From: DASRLE01 sp963825315
Lineage (GTDB): Bacteria > Verrucomicrobiota > Verrucomicrobiia > Limisphaerales > Palsa-1400
Direction: 5' to 3'
Assembly (NCBI GenBank): GCA_963825315.1
Contig: CAWGST010000001.1
Location: 620,001 to 684,000, forward strand
Length of the DNA: 64,000 bases
The first letter of the stretch is position 1. The number at the start of each line of letters is the position of its first letter. The notes under the pieces were generated by a model. That model had not been told where the DNA came from. It worked only from the letters and a program-made list of their open reading frames with translations, and made no database searches. This document shows positions 17,486 to 27,228 of this stretch, one piece after another. The position numbers and the translations under genes were made by a program.

Positions 17486-20400
17486 TTACGGGCGGACTTC
17501 CACGCGGAAGGAACGGGCCTTGTCGCTGGCGTTGGTCCAGGTGTAGGTCATCGGACTGCTGGAAGCCTGCAGCCACAGGGAAACCGGCGCCCAATCCATT
17601 AAATTGGTCGAGGACTGCACCTGGTAAATCCGGCCGGGGATGGCGGACCATTGCAGGGTCATCACTCCGTTGCTGACAAAGCTCTTGAGGATGCGAAGGT
17701 TGGAGGCTGGGTTGGTTGGATCGGTGCCGGCGATGAATTCCGCATAATCGGTCATGCCGTCGCCATCGGTGTCCGTGAGCCGGGTGCGATTGGCCGAGAC
17801 ACTGCCGAAGTAGTATTGTTGATAAAGGTCCGACATTCCATTGCTGTTGACATCCGGAAACGTGTAGGTCCCGGTGAAGGCAAGGGTGTTGGAGGCCAGC
17901 AGCGTGTTGGTCTGCGGCGGCGGCGTCAGGTAAAAGGCGACGTCGCCGAATTGCGCGATGTACTGTCCGGGCGGCGCGTTGCTGACAATGATGAGCAGGC
18001 CGGAACCGGATTGGTTGACCGGACCCGTCAGCGTCAAGCTCCCCGAAGCGATGTTTTTGGAGACGACAATCGTTCCGCCCGCCCCGGCCCCGACGCCAGT
18101 GACGCCGACGTCATCCACCAACCAGCCGTAGTGCGATCCGCCTTCAAAGCCCAAATAGTCCCAAACGATTTGAACCGGCTGGCCGACATAGGGCGTCAAA
18201 TCCACCGTTTCCATTTCCCAATCGTCAGAAACCAGCCCGCTAAAGTCCACGATGTAGGGCAGATTGCCGGGAGCGGTGGCGGGATCAGTGCTGATGAGGA
18301 TTTGCCCTTGCTCGAAATAATAGGGATCGAAAAAAACCTGCGAAAAATCAAAGCAGTCCCAAAAGGTCAGCGTGGCCTGACTGAACCCCGTCAAATCAAT
18401 GACCGGGCTGTAAAGGTAACTGGAGGCCGAGAAGGGAATTTGTGCGCCATCAAGGTCGCTGCCCCAGGCATTGACGCCGGAACGGGCGCTTTTTTGCAGT
18501 CCGTTTTGCGGCGTGCCCAGGGTCCAATTGAGACTGGACCCCAACCCGGAACTGGTATCGGGCACCACGGTCCAGCCTTTTGCGCCGGACTCGAGATTGT
18601 CGAACCACGGCGGCTGCAGGGTTTTGGGCGTGGTGAAACTGTAGAGAGCGCCCCCGTTGTCATCGGTCGCGGCGTTGCCGGCGCTGTCGCGGCTGACCAC
18701 TTGGAAATAATAAACGTGATTGGCCAGCAATTGGCTCAACGTAATGGAGTGGCTCGTGACCAGTTCGGCGTTGTAGGCGGTGTGGTCAAGGATGGGTCCC
18801 TGCCCATACTGCACGAGCGAATCCGCCGCTTCGGAAGTATTCCACGTCACGACCGCGCCACCCACGTTGGTGGCGGCGGCGACAGCGGTGATGACGGGCG
18901 GATTGGTATCTATTATGGCCGTCGCCACCACGTTGCTGTTGATCGAGGCATCGAAATAACTGGCGGTCACGGTGTCTCCACTGCGGACGCGGAACTGGCC
19001 GGGAGCAGAGGTGTTCGTGGCCACGAGCGTGATAAACCCGCCAAACAGACCCGCGTGCGCAGTCTCGTTCAACGTCACCGTGGCCCGGTTGGTGAAGGAA
19101 CTGGTGGAAAACGTCGCTTGTGTCCGGCCCGAGCCGGCGATGGCGGCGTCGCCGACTTGAATCGTCACCAGCGCCGGGATCGAGTAGTCGCTCTGATCGA
19201 GTGTCACGGTTCCAATGCCGTTGCCGCCGGGGTCGAGAAAACTGAGCACGTTGAGCAGCAGCGCCGTTTCGTTATCGGGAGCGGGGCCAGTCTCCGGCAC
19301 GGTGTCGAGCGGGAAGGAGAGGAAGACCACGCGACCGGGGCTGCTCACGCCGGTGGGCGGGAAGCGCGCGCCGCAACATTTACCCGAAACAGGTTCAAAG
19401 GCGATTACGGTGGAGTTGGTCGTGGGCGTGAAGGTGTCGCCAAAGTCCGGCCCGAAAACATCGCCCAAACCATCGTCAAAGCTCGGGTACGACGAATAAT
19501 CCAGGTTCACGTTCATGCCCGAAGTAATGGGATCGCCCGGCACACCAATAAAGGAAGGCACGCCGAAATACTCGTCACAATCACACGGCGCAGGCGGGTC
19601 CGGGTTCTGCAGGAACCCGCCGGCCTGCAAAACATTGGCGCGGAATGGCACGTCGCCGATCTGGCTGAGGATGCCCATGGAGGCCATGAAGAACGAGCCG
19701 CCGTTGTTCAAGTAAGTTTGGAGCATGGTCTGTTGCGCGGGGGTCAGAGTGTTGTTGGTGCCGGTGTAATTGATGATGTCGTCCGTCGTGCGCCAGATCA
19801 CGACGCGGTATGGTTGCAAATCAGCCAGCGTGGGCGAGCCGCGCTCCAGCACCTTCCAATAAGCAAAGCCGTATCCGGTCGCGGCCAGCGCGTTGGTATA
19901 AGCGCCGGCGTCAATGACCGCCGAACCGTCCGCGCCCTCCCCGGCATCGTCGTAATCATCGACCAGCAGCACGGGCGGCGTGGCGACGGCAACGAAGTTG
20001 TAAGAAGCGCCGGAATTGTTGTTGGTCGCCGTATTGCCGGCGTCGTCGGCGGAAACAACGACGAAGTAGTAGGTGGCGCCAGCGGCCAGATCGCCCAAAT
20101 TGATGGCATGGCTGGTCGTCAGCGTTGAGTTTGACGCCACCAGGTTCAACGCCAGCCGATTGGTGCCGTAATAAAGGACTGAGTTGGCCGCTTCACTGGT
20201 CTGCCAGGTGATGGTGATGACACCCAAATCGAAATTTGTGCCAACATCACTGATGACCGGCGGGCTGAGCACAGCCGTGGCCGACGCCGTTTGAGTGGCA
20301 CCCGAGGAATCCACATAAGCCGCTGTGATGGCGTCGCCGTTGTGGATTTCCAGCTTGCCGTCCGCGGCGGGACTTCCCAACAGAGTGGGGACGGTATTGG

Positions 20401-22678
20401 TAAACGCGCCGTAGCCGCCCGTGGAACGAAGGGTGATTTGTTCGCCCGCAGGTTCAGTGGTGCTGGTCAGGCGCACGGTGACGGTGTTGCTGGCAGCGCG
20501 GCCGGCATCGAGCACCTCCAAGTTGATGGCGCCCGGAGCGGTGTAATTGGTGCGATCCAGGAGCACCTCGCCTTGATTGGGCGACAGGAGCGGACCGGAA
20601 ACGACGAGTGCGAAATCCTGGTCAATGGCGGAAGTGTCCAGGCGCGCATCCTCGACCACATTGACCGCGCGCACCCGGATCAAGTAATCGCCCGGCAACG
20701 GCTGGGCAAGATGGACGGCCTCGACATTGTTCAGGCTGTCGGCGGACGTGGCGTTGGGAACGGATTCTCCTTCAATAAACTGATTGCCGCGATAAAGGGT
20801 GCCATCCGGGCCGACCACTTCGAGATCCAAATCATTGACCAGAGCGGGGATCGCGCCTGGAAAACCGGCCACGTCGGTGTAGGCCAGCGTGATTTTAAGC
20901 GATTGGTTGGAGGCGCCCACAAAAGTATGCTGCTGGTAAACCTGGCCGGTGGTGAGCAGCGCCGTTTGGTCCACAAATTGAAAATTGCGCTCCGACATGA
21001 TGAGATTGGTCAAGCAGACGCGGCCCCAGCCCTCCTGAAAATTGGGAATCGGCCCAGGCCCGCCGTCCGATTCGTCCAATTCCGACGCGGAATTGATCAA
21101 GGCGGCTTTGACCAGGGCCGGCGAGGGCATGGCGTTGGTGTGCGTGCTCTTGTAATACTGCGCGAAAGCCGCCGCTCCGCCCGCCGCCGCCGGGCCGGAC
21201 ATGCTGGTGCCGCCCATATACACGTAATAATTGTCGATCACCGTCCAGGCGATGGCCGATTCGTCGGGCGCGGCGGACGACGCCATCGAAGCAATCCAGG
21301 TTCCCGGCGCGATCAAGTCGGGCTTGATACGGCCATCCTCGCATGGGCCGCAACTGGAGAAATCGGCAACCGTGTCCGGCCCGTCGTCGTATAAACCGTA
21401 AATTTCGGCGTAGTAGTTTGGCGTGTTTTCCGACGCGCCGGTGGCGATGACGTTCTTGCCGGTGGCGGGACTGTCGAGGGTTTGGGAATCCGGCCCGGCG
21501 TTGCCCGCCGAAAACTCCAGGATGTAAGGCTGGTCTCCGGGCGTGACCGGGTCTGCGTCGCGCACCAGCTCATCGAATTGGGAGGCATCGGTGTCGTATT
21601 CGCCCTGGACGTCATTGCCCCAACTGTTGGCGCCAATTTGCGCGCCGTTGCGCACGGCGTCCTGGGTCAGAGTTTCATCGCTGGGGGCGGGGCTGACTTC
21701 ATTGGCGTCGGCGTCGAAAATGCGCTCGATAAACAGGCTGGCCTGACTGGCCACCCCCAATCCGTACCAGGCCCCGGAATCCGGGTCCGTCTCCCCCGTG
21801 GCCGCATTGCCCGCGACGATGCCCGCGCAATGCGTCCCGTGTCCGTAGCCGTCCGAGCCGTCTGTCAGCGGCGGGTAATACTTGAAACCCGTCACGCGGC
21901 CGCGTACATCGGGATGCAGGGTGTTGGTAACGCCGGTGTCCAATCCGGTGTCGGCCACGCAAACAGTGACGCCCTGGCCGCCAAAACCCAGTTGCTCAGT
22001 GACGGTGGGCGTGGCAACCCGGCCATCATCGCCGCCGACGAGTTTGGACGCCGCTTCATCAATCAACTTGCGGCGGGGCGCCGGTTCGATCCAAAGCACG
22101 GCCTCCAGGCCCGCCAGCTTGTTGAGCGCCCCCGGCTCCAAAACGCCTCGAACAATCACTCCCTGCCGCAAACGGCTTTCGTGAATGACCGACGCCAAAA
22201 GGCCGCGCACCCCGGCGAGTTCATCCGCCGTGGCTCGCGGGGAAAGCAACAGGTTCACCGCCAGGGGCGCATTGGCGCGCTGCACCGCCGCGCTGAGACG
22301 CGGATGAATCTTGTGCCTCGCGAGATACGGCCCGACCCAGCGCACGAAATTCAAGGCCCGCACCTGCGCCGGCGGCGCATTCGTCAGCCTGGCGATAAAG
22401 GCGTCGTCTGGTATGTATTTGAGCAAATCGACGCCCATTGATTGCAACACCGCCCGTTGCGCCGCCAGGGGGTGCTCCTCGAATTGGATAAGGAAGAGAC
22501 GGTTGCCATTGGCCGGTTCAACCTGGCTGGAGGCCAAAGGCGCCTGTGCGGGCGGCGTGAGGATAATCTCATTGCGCAAGCGGATGCTTTTGCCCTCGCC
22601 GCGCGCGAGGCCAAAGGAGAAAAGGACCATCGCCAGGAGGGCGTTGCGCCATGCACGGGCCAGAAAACCGGATTTCAC
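17486..22678 (-). CDS. Very large secreted subtilisin-like protease (S8) with accessory domains
   Basis: 1730 residues from a GTG start, with a signal peptide (ALLAMVLFSFGLARG). A propeptide-like region is followed by the S8 catalytic domain: VADTGLDTG (Asp243), GYGHGTHCAGIVAG (His280), Asn393 in AGNAGP and GGTSMSGP (Ser492). Behind it are a beta-barrel of P-domain type (about 545-700), two fibronectin-III-like modules that each contain a TWxTSEAA-like stretch, between them a Rossmann-like unit (VLLVDDYDDAG ... GGSFFMASMG) resembling glutamine-amidotransferase-fold domains, and a jelly-roll unit (LESGAKGWTVVPDTSSG). The end has a DTDGDGMTDYAEF calcium-type repeat and the YQVQSSTNLMDW beta domain common in Verrucomicrobiota. 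It should digest protein outside the cell or at its surface. No sorting tail is visible. Confidence 0.85.
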   Translation of the reverse strand: MKSGFLARAWRNALLAMVLFSFGLARGEGKSIRLRNEIILTPPAQAPLASSQVEPANGNRLFLIQFEEHPLAAQRAVLQSMGVDLLKYIPDDAFIARLTNAPPAQVRALNFVRWVGPYLARHKIHPRLSAAVQRANAPLAVNLLLSPRATADELAGVRGLLASVIHESRLRQGVIVRGVLEPGALNKLAGLEAVLWIEPAPRRKLIDEAASKLVGGDDGRVATPTVTEQLGFGGQGVTVCVADTGLDTGVTNTLHPDVRGRVTGFKYYPPLTDGSDGYGHGTHCAGIVAGNAATGETDPDSGAWYGLGVASQASLFIERIFDADANEVSPAPSDETLTQDAVRNGAQIGANSWGNDVQGEYDTDASQFDELVRDADPVTPGDQPYILEFSAGNAGPDSQTLDSPATGKNVIATGASENTPNYYAEIYGLYDDGPDTVADFSSCGPCEDGRIKPDLIAPGTWIASMASSAAPDESAIAWTVIDNYYVYMGGTSMSGPAAAGGAAAFAQYYKSTHTNAMPSPALVKAALINSASELDESDGGPGPIPNFQEGWGRVCLTNLIMSERNFQFVDQTALLTTGQVYQQHTFVGASNQSLKITLAYTDVAGFPGAIPALVNDLDLEVVGPDGTLYRGNQFIEGESVPNATSADSLNNVEAVHLAQPLPGDYLIRVRAVNVVEDARLDTSAIDQDFALVVSGPLLSPNQGEVLLDRTNYTAPGAINLEVLDAGRAASNTVTVRLTSTTEPAGEQITLRSTGGYGAFTNTVPTLLGSPAADGKLEIHNGDAITAAYVDSSGATQTASATAVLSPPVISDVGTNFDLGVITITWQTSEAANSVLYYGTNRLALNLVASNSTLTTSHAINLGDLAAGATYYFVVVSADDAGNTATNNNSGASYNFVAVATPPVLLVDDYDDAGEGADGSAVIDAGAYTNALAATGYGFAYWKVLERGSPTLADLQPYRVVIWRTTDDIINYTGTNNTLTPAQQTMLQTYLNNGGSFFMASMGILSQIGDVPFRANVLQAGGFLQNPDPPAPCDCDEYFGVPSFIGVPGDPITSGMNVNLDYSSYPSFDDGLGDVFGPDFGDTFTPTTNSTVIAFEPVSGKCCGARFPPTGVSSPGRVVFLSFPLDTVPETGPAPDNETALLLNVLSFLDPGGNGIGTVTLDQSDYSIPALVTIQVGDAAIAGSGRTQATFSTSSFTNRATVTLNETAHAGLFGGFITLVATNTSAPGQFRVRSGDTVTASYFDASINSNVVATAIIDTNPPVITAVAAATNVGGAVVTWNTSEAADSLVQYGQGPILDHTAYNAELVTSHSITLSQLLANHVYYFQVVSRDSAGNAATDDNGGALYSFTTPKTLQPPWFDNLESGAKGWTVVPDTSSGLGSSLNWTLGTPQNGLQKSARSGVNAWGSDLDGAQIPFSASSYLYSPVIDLTGFSQATLTFWDCFDFSQVFFDPYYFEQGQILISTDPATAPGNLPYIVDFSGLVSDDWEMETVDLTPYVGQPVQIVWDYLGFEGGSHYGWLVDDVGVTGVGAGAGGTIVVSKNIASGSLTLTGPVNQSGSGLLIIVSNAPPGQYIAQFGDVAFYLTPPPQTNTLLASNTLAFTGTYTFPDVNSNGMSDLYQQYYFGSVSANRTRLTDTDGDGMTDYAEFIAGTDPTNPASNLRILKSFVSNGVMTLQWSAIPGRIYQVQSSTNLMDWAPVSLWLQASSSPMTYTWTNASDKARSFRVEVRP

Positions 22679-22743
22679 GAATCAAGATAGCCGATAATGG
22701 CGCCGGGCACAATGGAGGAATGACGGCGTTTTGAAGCAGGGGA

Positions 22744-22918
22744 GCATCTTGACACTGCTACCGGTGTCGGACGGGAGAGCATTCCCGGAGTGCGCCCGTC
22801 CCCGGGCGCAGCAACATGAACAATACGGCCCAGTCGTGATTTTACCGAGCGCTCGAAAAATCCGTTGCTTGCTGCGGCCGGGGACGACCGCACTCCGCCG
22901 GTAGCAGTGTCAAGATGC
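22744..22918. repeat. 175-base long palindromic element (REP/MITE-like)
   Basis: Perfect 21-base inverted ends at 22744-22764 and 22898-22918 (core TTGACACTGCTACCGG). Inside, 22786-22813 and 22870-22897 form a second pair of 28-base arms with a few mismatches. It is non-coding and lies between two genes that run in the same direction. Confidence 0.75.
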
Positions 22919-22961
22919 GCACTTGAAACAGTCCCGCCCGGCGGCAAACTCCAGGCAGAAT

Positions 22962-23732
22962 TTACTTGACTGTGTTGACGAGCGGGGCCAGGCCTTGAAT
23001 GCGCACCTCCAGCCGGTCGCCCGATTGGATCGGCCCCACCCCGCTGGGCGTTCCGGTGACGATGACATCGCCGGGCAGCAGGGTCAAATGGGTGGAAACG
23101 AAGCTGACCAGCTCAAAGCAGTTGAAGATGAGCTGGCTGGTGTTGGAGTTTTGCCGAAGCCGGCCGTTCTGAAATAATTGGATGGTCAAATGGCGCGGGT
23201 CCAGCAGCGTTTCCACATAAGGCCCCAGCGGAGTGAAGGTGTCGAAGGACTTGCAGCGCGCCCACTGGCTTTCCGCATTCTGGATCGTGCGGTCGCTGAT
23301 GTCCTGGGCGGCGGTGTAGCCAAAAATGCAGCGGCTGGCGGCGGCGGGCAGGATGTTGCGCGCGCGCCGGCCAATGACAATGGCCAGTTCCGCCTCGTAA
23401 TCCGTGCGATGATGCGGAAACGGAATTTCGATCTTGCCCCCGTCGGCCAGGAGCGAAGTGGGGGCCTTGAACCAAAAAAGCGGCTCCTTGGGCAGCGCCT
23501 TGCCCTGTTCCCGGGCGTGATCGGCGTAATTGAGGCCGATGGCGATGATTTTGGAAGGGTCTGCCGGCGCCAATGTTTTCAAGCCCTTGCAGGACATCGG
23601 TCTCCTGGCAAAGGAAGGCGCGCCAAAAACGTCCCCGCGCAGCCGGTAAAGATCACCGTCCACTACTTTCGCGTAAAATATTTCATCGCCCTTTTGAAAG
23701 CGGCCAATGGCTGCCATACGTGCGCCCATCAT
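22962..23732 (-). CDS. Fumarylacetoacetate hydrolase family protein
   Basis: About 257 residues. The FAH C-terminal catalytic domain covers nearly all of it: KIIAIGLNYADHA, the metal-site segment DYEAELAIVIGR, IFGYTAAQDISDRTIQ, FDTFTPLGP and the closing VIVTGTPSGVGP. Members are metal-dependent hydrolases, decarboxylases or isomerases acting on 2-oxo or acylpyruvate compounds; the short form here is closest to acylpyruvase or hydratase-like enzymes, but the substrate is open. The first ATG is at 23732; ATG 23717 (MAAIGRF) is an alternative, and a TTG lies at 23744. It is divergent from the EboD-like gene. Confidence 0.85.
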   Translation of the reverse strand: MMGARMAAIGRFQKGDEIFYAKVVDGDLYRLRGDVFGAPSFARRPMSCKGLKTLAPADPSKIIAIGLNYADHAREQGKALPKEPLFWFKAPTSLLADGGKIEIPFPHHRTDYEAELAIVIGRRARNILPAAASRCIFGYTAAQDISDRTIQNAESQWARCKSFDTFTPLGPYVETLLDPRHLTIQLFQNGRLRQNSNTSQLIFNCFELVSFVSTHLTLLPGDVIVTGTPSGVGPIQSGDRLEVRIQGLAPLVNTVK

Positions 23733-23824
23733 TAACAAATCCAATCCCGCGCTCGCAAGGTGAAATTGTCTGAAATCAAATAAACCTTCAAATTGGCCCG
23801 TCCAAATGCCATAGTGGGATAAAC

Positions 23825-24988
23825 ATGGAGTCCATCAAACGCACCATCTCGGTCAGTTTTGAACATCGCGTCTATTTCACGCGCGGAGTGTTCGGCGTTT
23901 CCAATGCCCTGCTCCAATCCGTTCTGGCCGAGCCGCCCCGTGTTCCGAAGGTGCTGGTGGTGCTGGACGAATCGCTCGCCGCGGCCCAGCCGCATCTGGC
24001 CAAAGCAATCGAGAGTTACTTTGCCGCCTGCGCCGGCCAGCTGGACCTGGCGGGTCCGCCGCTCATCATCGAGGGCGGCGAACGTGTCAAGACTTCTTAC
24101 TTTCACGTTTCGGAAATCCATTCCCACGTTGATCGTTGCCATGTGGACCGTCATTCGTATATTGTGGGCGTCGGAGGCGGCGCCCTCCTGGATGTGGCCG
24201 GTTTGGCCGCGGCCACCGCCCATCGCGGGGTGCGCCATGTGCGCATTCCCACGACTGTCCTGAGCCAGAACGATTCGGGAGTGGGCGTCAAAAACGGCAT
24301 CAACGCCTTCGGCAAAAAGAATTTCATCGGCGCTTTCGCCCCGCCTTACGCGGTCATCAATGATTTCGACCTGCTCGCTTCACTGCCCGACCGCGACAAA
24401 CGGGCCGGTTACGCCGAGGCGGTCAAGGTGGCGCTGATCCGGGACCGGGAGTTTTTCGAGCGCCTGGAGCGGGACGCCGCCGCGCTGGAGCGCCTGGAGC
24501 CTGAACCGATGCGGCTGCTGATCGAGCGTTGCGCGCAATTGCACATCGAGCACATTGCCGGGAGCGGGGACCCGTTTGAATTGGGTTCGATCCGGCCGCT
24601 GGATTTCGGGCATTGGTCGGCCCACAAGCTGGAACAACTTTCCCGCTTTCACATCCGGCATGGCGAAGCGGTGGCCATCGGCATGGCTTTGGATGTGGTT
24701 TATTCGCGGAACATCGGCTTGCTCGACGGCGCTTCGGCCGACCGTATTCTGGCCCTGTTGCGCCGTCTGGGCTTCAAGCTCTTTGCCGGCGAATTGCTTC
24801 ATCTTGACGCCGAGCAGCAGCCGGTTGTTTTGCAGGGCCTGGAGGAATTCCGCGAGCATTTGGGCGGGCCGTTGACGCTGACCCTGCTCAAAGGCATCGG
24901 ACAGGCCGTGGAAGTTCATGAAATTGTCAGGCCCAAAATGGTGGACGCCCTCCACGAACTGCAGCAGCGCGACGCGCAGCCGAAATGA
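23825..24988 (+). CDS. EboD-like 3-dehydroquinate synthase family cyclase
   Basis: 387 residues of the sugar-phosphate-cyclase superfamily: the NAD-binding turn GVGGGALLDVAGLAAA, the IPTTVLSQNDSGVGVKNG substrate loop, then RAGYAEAVKVALI and the metal-binding histidine region RPLDFGHWSAHKLE and HGEAVAIGMALD. The LDFGHWSAHKLE wording, in place of the usual NxGHTxGHA of AroB, points to the EboD branch rather than the shikimate enzyme. In other bacteria EboD sits in an ebo gene cluster linked to transport or making of a secondary compound; no other ebo gene is visible here. The inverted repeat at its stop codon may end transcription. Confidence 0.7.
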   Translation: MESIKRTISVSFEHRVYFTRGVFGVSNALLQSVLAEPPRVPKVLVVLDESLAAAQPHLAKAIESYFAACAGQLDLAGPPLIIEGGERVKTSYFHVSEIHSHVDRCHVDRHSYIVGVGGGALLDVAGLAAATAHRGVRHVRIPTTVLSQNDSGVGVKNGINAFGKKNFIGAFAPPYAVINDFDLLASLPDRDKRAGYAEAVKVALIRDREFFERLERDAAALERLEPEPMRLLIERCAQLHIEHIAGSGDPFELGSIRPLDFGHWSAHKLEQLSRFHIRHGEAVAIGMALDVVYSRNIGLLDGASADRILALLRRLGFKLFAGELLHLDAEQQPVVLQGLEEFREHLGGPLTLTLLKGIGQAVEVHEIVRPKMVDALHELQQRDAQPK

Positions 24989-25047
24989 CTAATGACGAAA
25001 TGGCGCCCCGGCCAACCGATTCGTCATTCGTGCTTTGTCATTAGTCA
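24986..25047 (+). terminator. Inverted repeat at the EboD-like stop codon
   Basis: Arms 24986-25000 and 25034-25047 (TGACTAATGAC / GTCATTAGTCA plus flanking A/T pairs) begin at the TGA stop itself. A T-rich stretch (TTCATTTCC) follows but is short, so this is a possible terminator only. Confidence 0.35.
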
Positions 25048-25516
25048 TTCATTTCCGATCGCCTTGGCAAAGCGCGCGCTAACCATTCAGGTCGCCGACG
25101 GCTGGCGGCCTGTCGTTGCCTGATAAAATCACAATCGGTAGGGCGAGACTCCGTCGAGCCGTGACTCGATTTCTTGGGACGAAGTCAGGGTTCGACGGGG
25201 GGTGGTGTCGCTCTTAATGATTGGAATCGGGGTTCCGGGCCGAATAGTTACAGCGCGCCAACCCGTCCGCCGTAGCTCCGCTTGCCGGAGCGGAGGTGGA
25301 AGCCGTTTCGGCGACGGCGGAAGCCTTGTTTTTGCATCTCTGCGTTTGCGCCGGACCCGTTTCCAATCATAAGGACAGGCCAAAATCCTCGCCTAACAAA
25401 CGCAAGCTCGAACGAAAACCGCATGAATTATGGAACCTCAAATTCCGTGCCAATATGGAAAGCAGAGTAAACCGCGAAATACGAAACGATGAGGCTTTCC
25501 CCGCGTTCCCATGTCG
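25048..25516. other. Non-coding stretch with small hairpins
   Basis: No convincing gene. It contains the hairpin CTCCGCT / AGCGGAG (25276-25282 and 25289-25295) inside a G/C-rich block and ends in A/T-richer sequence before the FkbM stop. The open frames here have unusual composition (strings of Arg/Pro) and I do not call them. Confidence 0.5.
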
Positions 25517-26223
25517 TCATCCGGCTTGCCTGCGCGAGCGTAGCGAACTGCGCAATCGTTGAAACCTTCGGAATGGCAGCCCCAAATACATCTTGCGAAA
25601 GAATTCCAATCGCTGCCCCATCCGAATATTGCTGCGGGGGTCTTCCTTCGGAATGTACCAACTATTAAAACCCGTTCTCTTGATAAATCTGTAGCCGGCC
25701 CGACTCAAGAAACGATGTTTGCGGAGGGACTGGCACTTATCCTCTATCAGGATCAATTTTGGCCTATAAGCTGGCAAATCCAAGCCTTCCAATACATCCA
25801 ATTCCGTGCCCTCGACGTCCAAGGAAAGCATGTCAATTGATGGCCGGCCTGCCGCAGTCAAAATCTCGTCCAACGTGACGACCTGAACCTTTTCTGAAAG
25901 ATTATAGCGGCATTCCACGTCATCAACGTTCTTTTCCAACGTGGCAACACCAGGATTGTCAGAAGGCTTGTGCAGCAGAGCCTCGCCTCGCTTGCTTGGT
26001 GAACTGCAAGCGGCACGCCAGACCAGCGAATTTTTCCTCTCCTGTCGCAACAACTGATAATAAGCCTCTTGCGGCTCAATCAAAATGCCACGCCATCCAT
26101 TTTTCTCCAGAAGCCACGTTTGCGACCAATCGTACGGATGGTTTGCGCCAACTTCCACGAAGAACCCCGTCGTCCTTCGATCAAAAAAAGACCACACGAG
26201 TTGATCCTCCGGAATTTCCTCTT
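25517..26223 (-). pseudogene. FkbM-family methyltransferase gene cut at its 5' end by IS630
   Basis: The remaining reading frame has the FkbM methyltransferase core: GFFVEVGANHPYDWSQTWLL (SAM-binding), GILIEPQ, VVTLDEIL and MLSLDVEGTELDVLEGLD. In the family this enzyme methylates hydroxyl groups of sugars or secondary products. The 5' end meets the left end of the IS630 element at 26224. The frame continues into the element, but those residues are an antisense reading of the transposase end. Joining the sequence beyond both elements back to 26223 gives a short possible start region (TTG LPRTRLPKEEIP), so only a few codons may have been separated. The gene has lost its own start and promoter. 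Confidence 0.7.
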
Positions 26224-26225
26224 TA

Positions 26226-27225
26226 GAGCGTTTTAAATAAAACTGTAGCCACAAGAGGCAAACCAGTTCATGGCATCCCGGGGCGTGATACTCTGCAAAG
26301 CTGAAGCAATCGCCTGGAGCAGAGCGGGCTGCGTGCGGGCCTCGGCTGTACGCAGGTGGGATTTGACTTTGCTCCACATTTGCTCGATGGGATTGAGGTC
26401 TGGGGAATAGGCTGGAAGGAAGAGGATTTGGGCTCCAGCCTGCGCGATCAGCGAAAGGGTCGGCTCACTTTTATGCGGGGAGAGGTTATCCATGATGACC
26501 ACATCTCCGGCGCGCAGCGTCGGGCACAAGACATGGCCGACATAGACCCGGAAAACCTCCGTATCGGTGGCCCCCTCGATGGTCATGCAGGCGGTGGCAC
26601 CGTCCAGGCGGATGGCGCCGATCATGGTCGTGGTTTGCCAATGGCCCTGCGGACATTGGGCGTGGACACGCTGACCCCGCAGGGCGCGCCCGCGCAGGCG
26701 GGTCAGATTGGTTTTGGCACCCGATTCGTCCAGGAAAATCAGTTTGGCCGGGTCCAAACCGCCTTGCCGACGCCGCCAGGCGCGGCGCGCCCGCGCAATG
26801 TCCGGACGGTCTTGCTCGCTGGCATGGAGTGTCTTTTTTTATATGTCAGCCCCATCTTCGCCAGAACGTAGTGGATGGCGGGCAGAGAACAGTCCAGTTC
26901 CAAGCCGGCGCGCAGCTCTTTCAAGGTCAGGTCGGGCTTCTGATTCAATAGAGTCCGCATCTGGCGCTGATGGGCCGCCAGGATCATCGGCTTGCGCCCG
27001 GAGAAACGGTGGCGCGGACCGATCTCCCCGGTCCGTCGGCGTTGTTGCAAGAGCTTCTTGACCATGCCCAGCGAAACCCGGTAACGATCGCCGACCTCCA
27101 CGCGAGTCCCCTCTTCAAGGTCATAGGAAGCCAAAATCCGTTCGCGCAGGTCCAACGATAAAGTTCGCATGAACTGCCTATACCACAGGCCCAACGGAAT
27201 GGCTACAGTTTTATTTAAAACGCTC
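26226..27225 (-). mobile_element. IS630-family insertion sequence, 1000 bp
   Basis: Perfect 25-base terminal inverted repeats at 26226-26250 and 27201-27225 (GAGCGTTTTAAATAAAACTG and on). TA dinucleotides flank both ends (26224-26225 and 27226-27227), the target duplication expected for IS630/Tc1-mariner elements. The intact ends and frames suggest a recent insertion. Confidence 0.9.
26233..27194 (-). CDS. IS630 transposase, made by frameshift at an A7 run
   Basis: The first frame (27194 leftward) codes for the helix-turn-helix half: MRTLSLDLRERILASYD, then VSLGMVKKLLQQRRRTGEI. The second codes for the DDE half: LIFLDESGAKTN (Asp), VVIMDNLSPHKS (Asp) and SPDLNPIEQMWSKVK (Glu). Seven A residues on the coding strand (26840-26834) join them. 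Reading one base back there gives KKKTLHASEQDRPDIARAR and on into LDPAKLIFLDESG without a gap. Either ribosomal -1 shifting or an extra A added by RNA polymerase would make the full protein of about 320 residues. All catalytic acids are present. Confidence 0.85.
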
Positions 27226-27228
27226 TAG

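Noticed and set aside
17651..20128. An 825-codon open frame on the plus strand
   Set aside because: It is the shadow of the subtilase gene on the other strand and shows no domain.
25129..25383. An 84-residue minus-strand protein
   Set aside because: Arginine/proline-rich composition and hairpins suggest intergenic repeat DNA.
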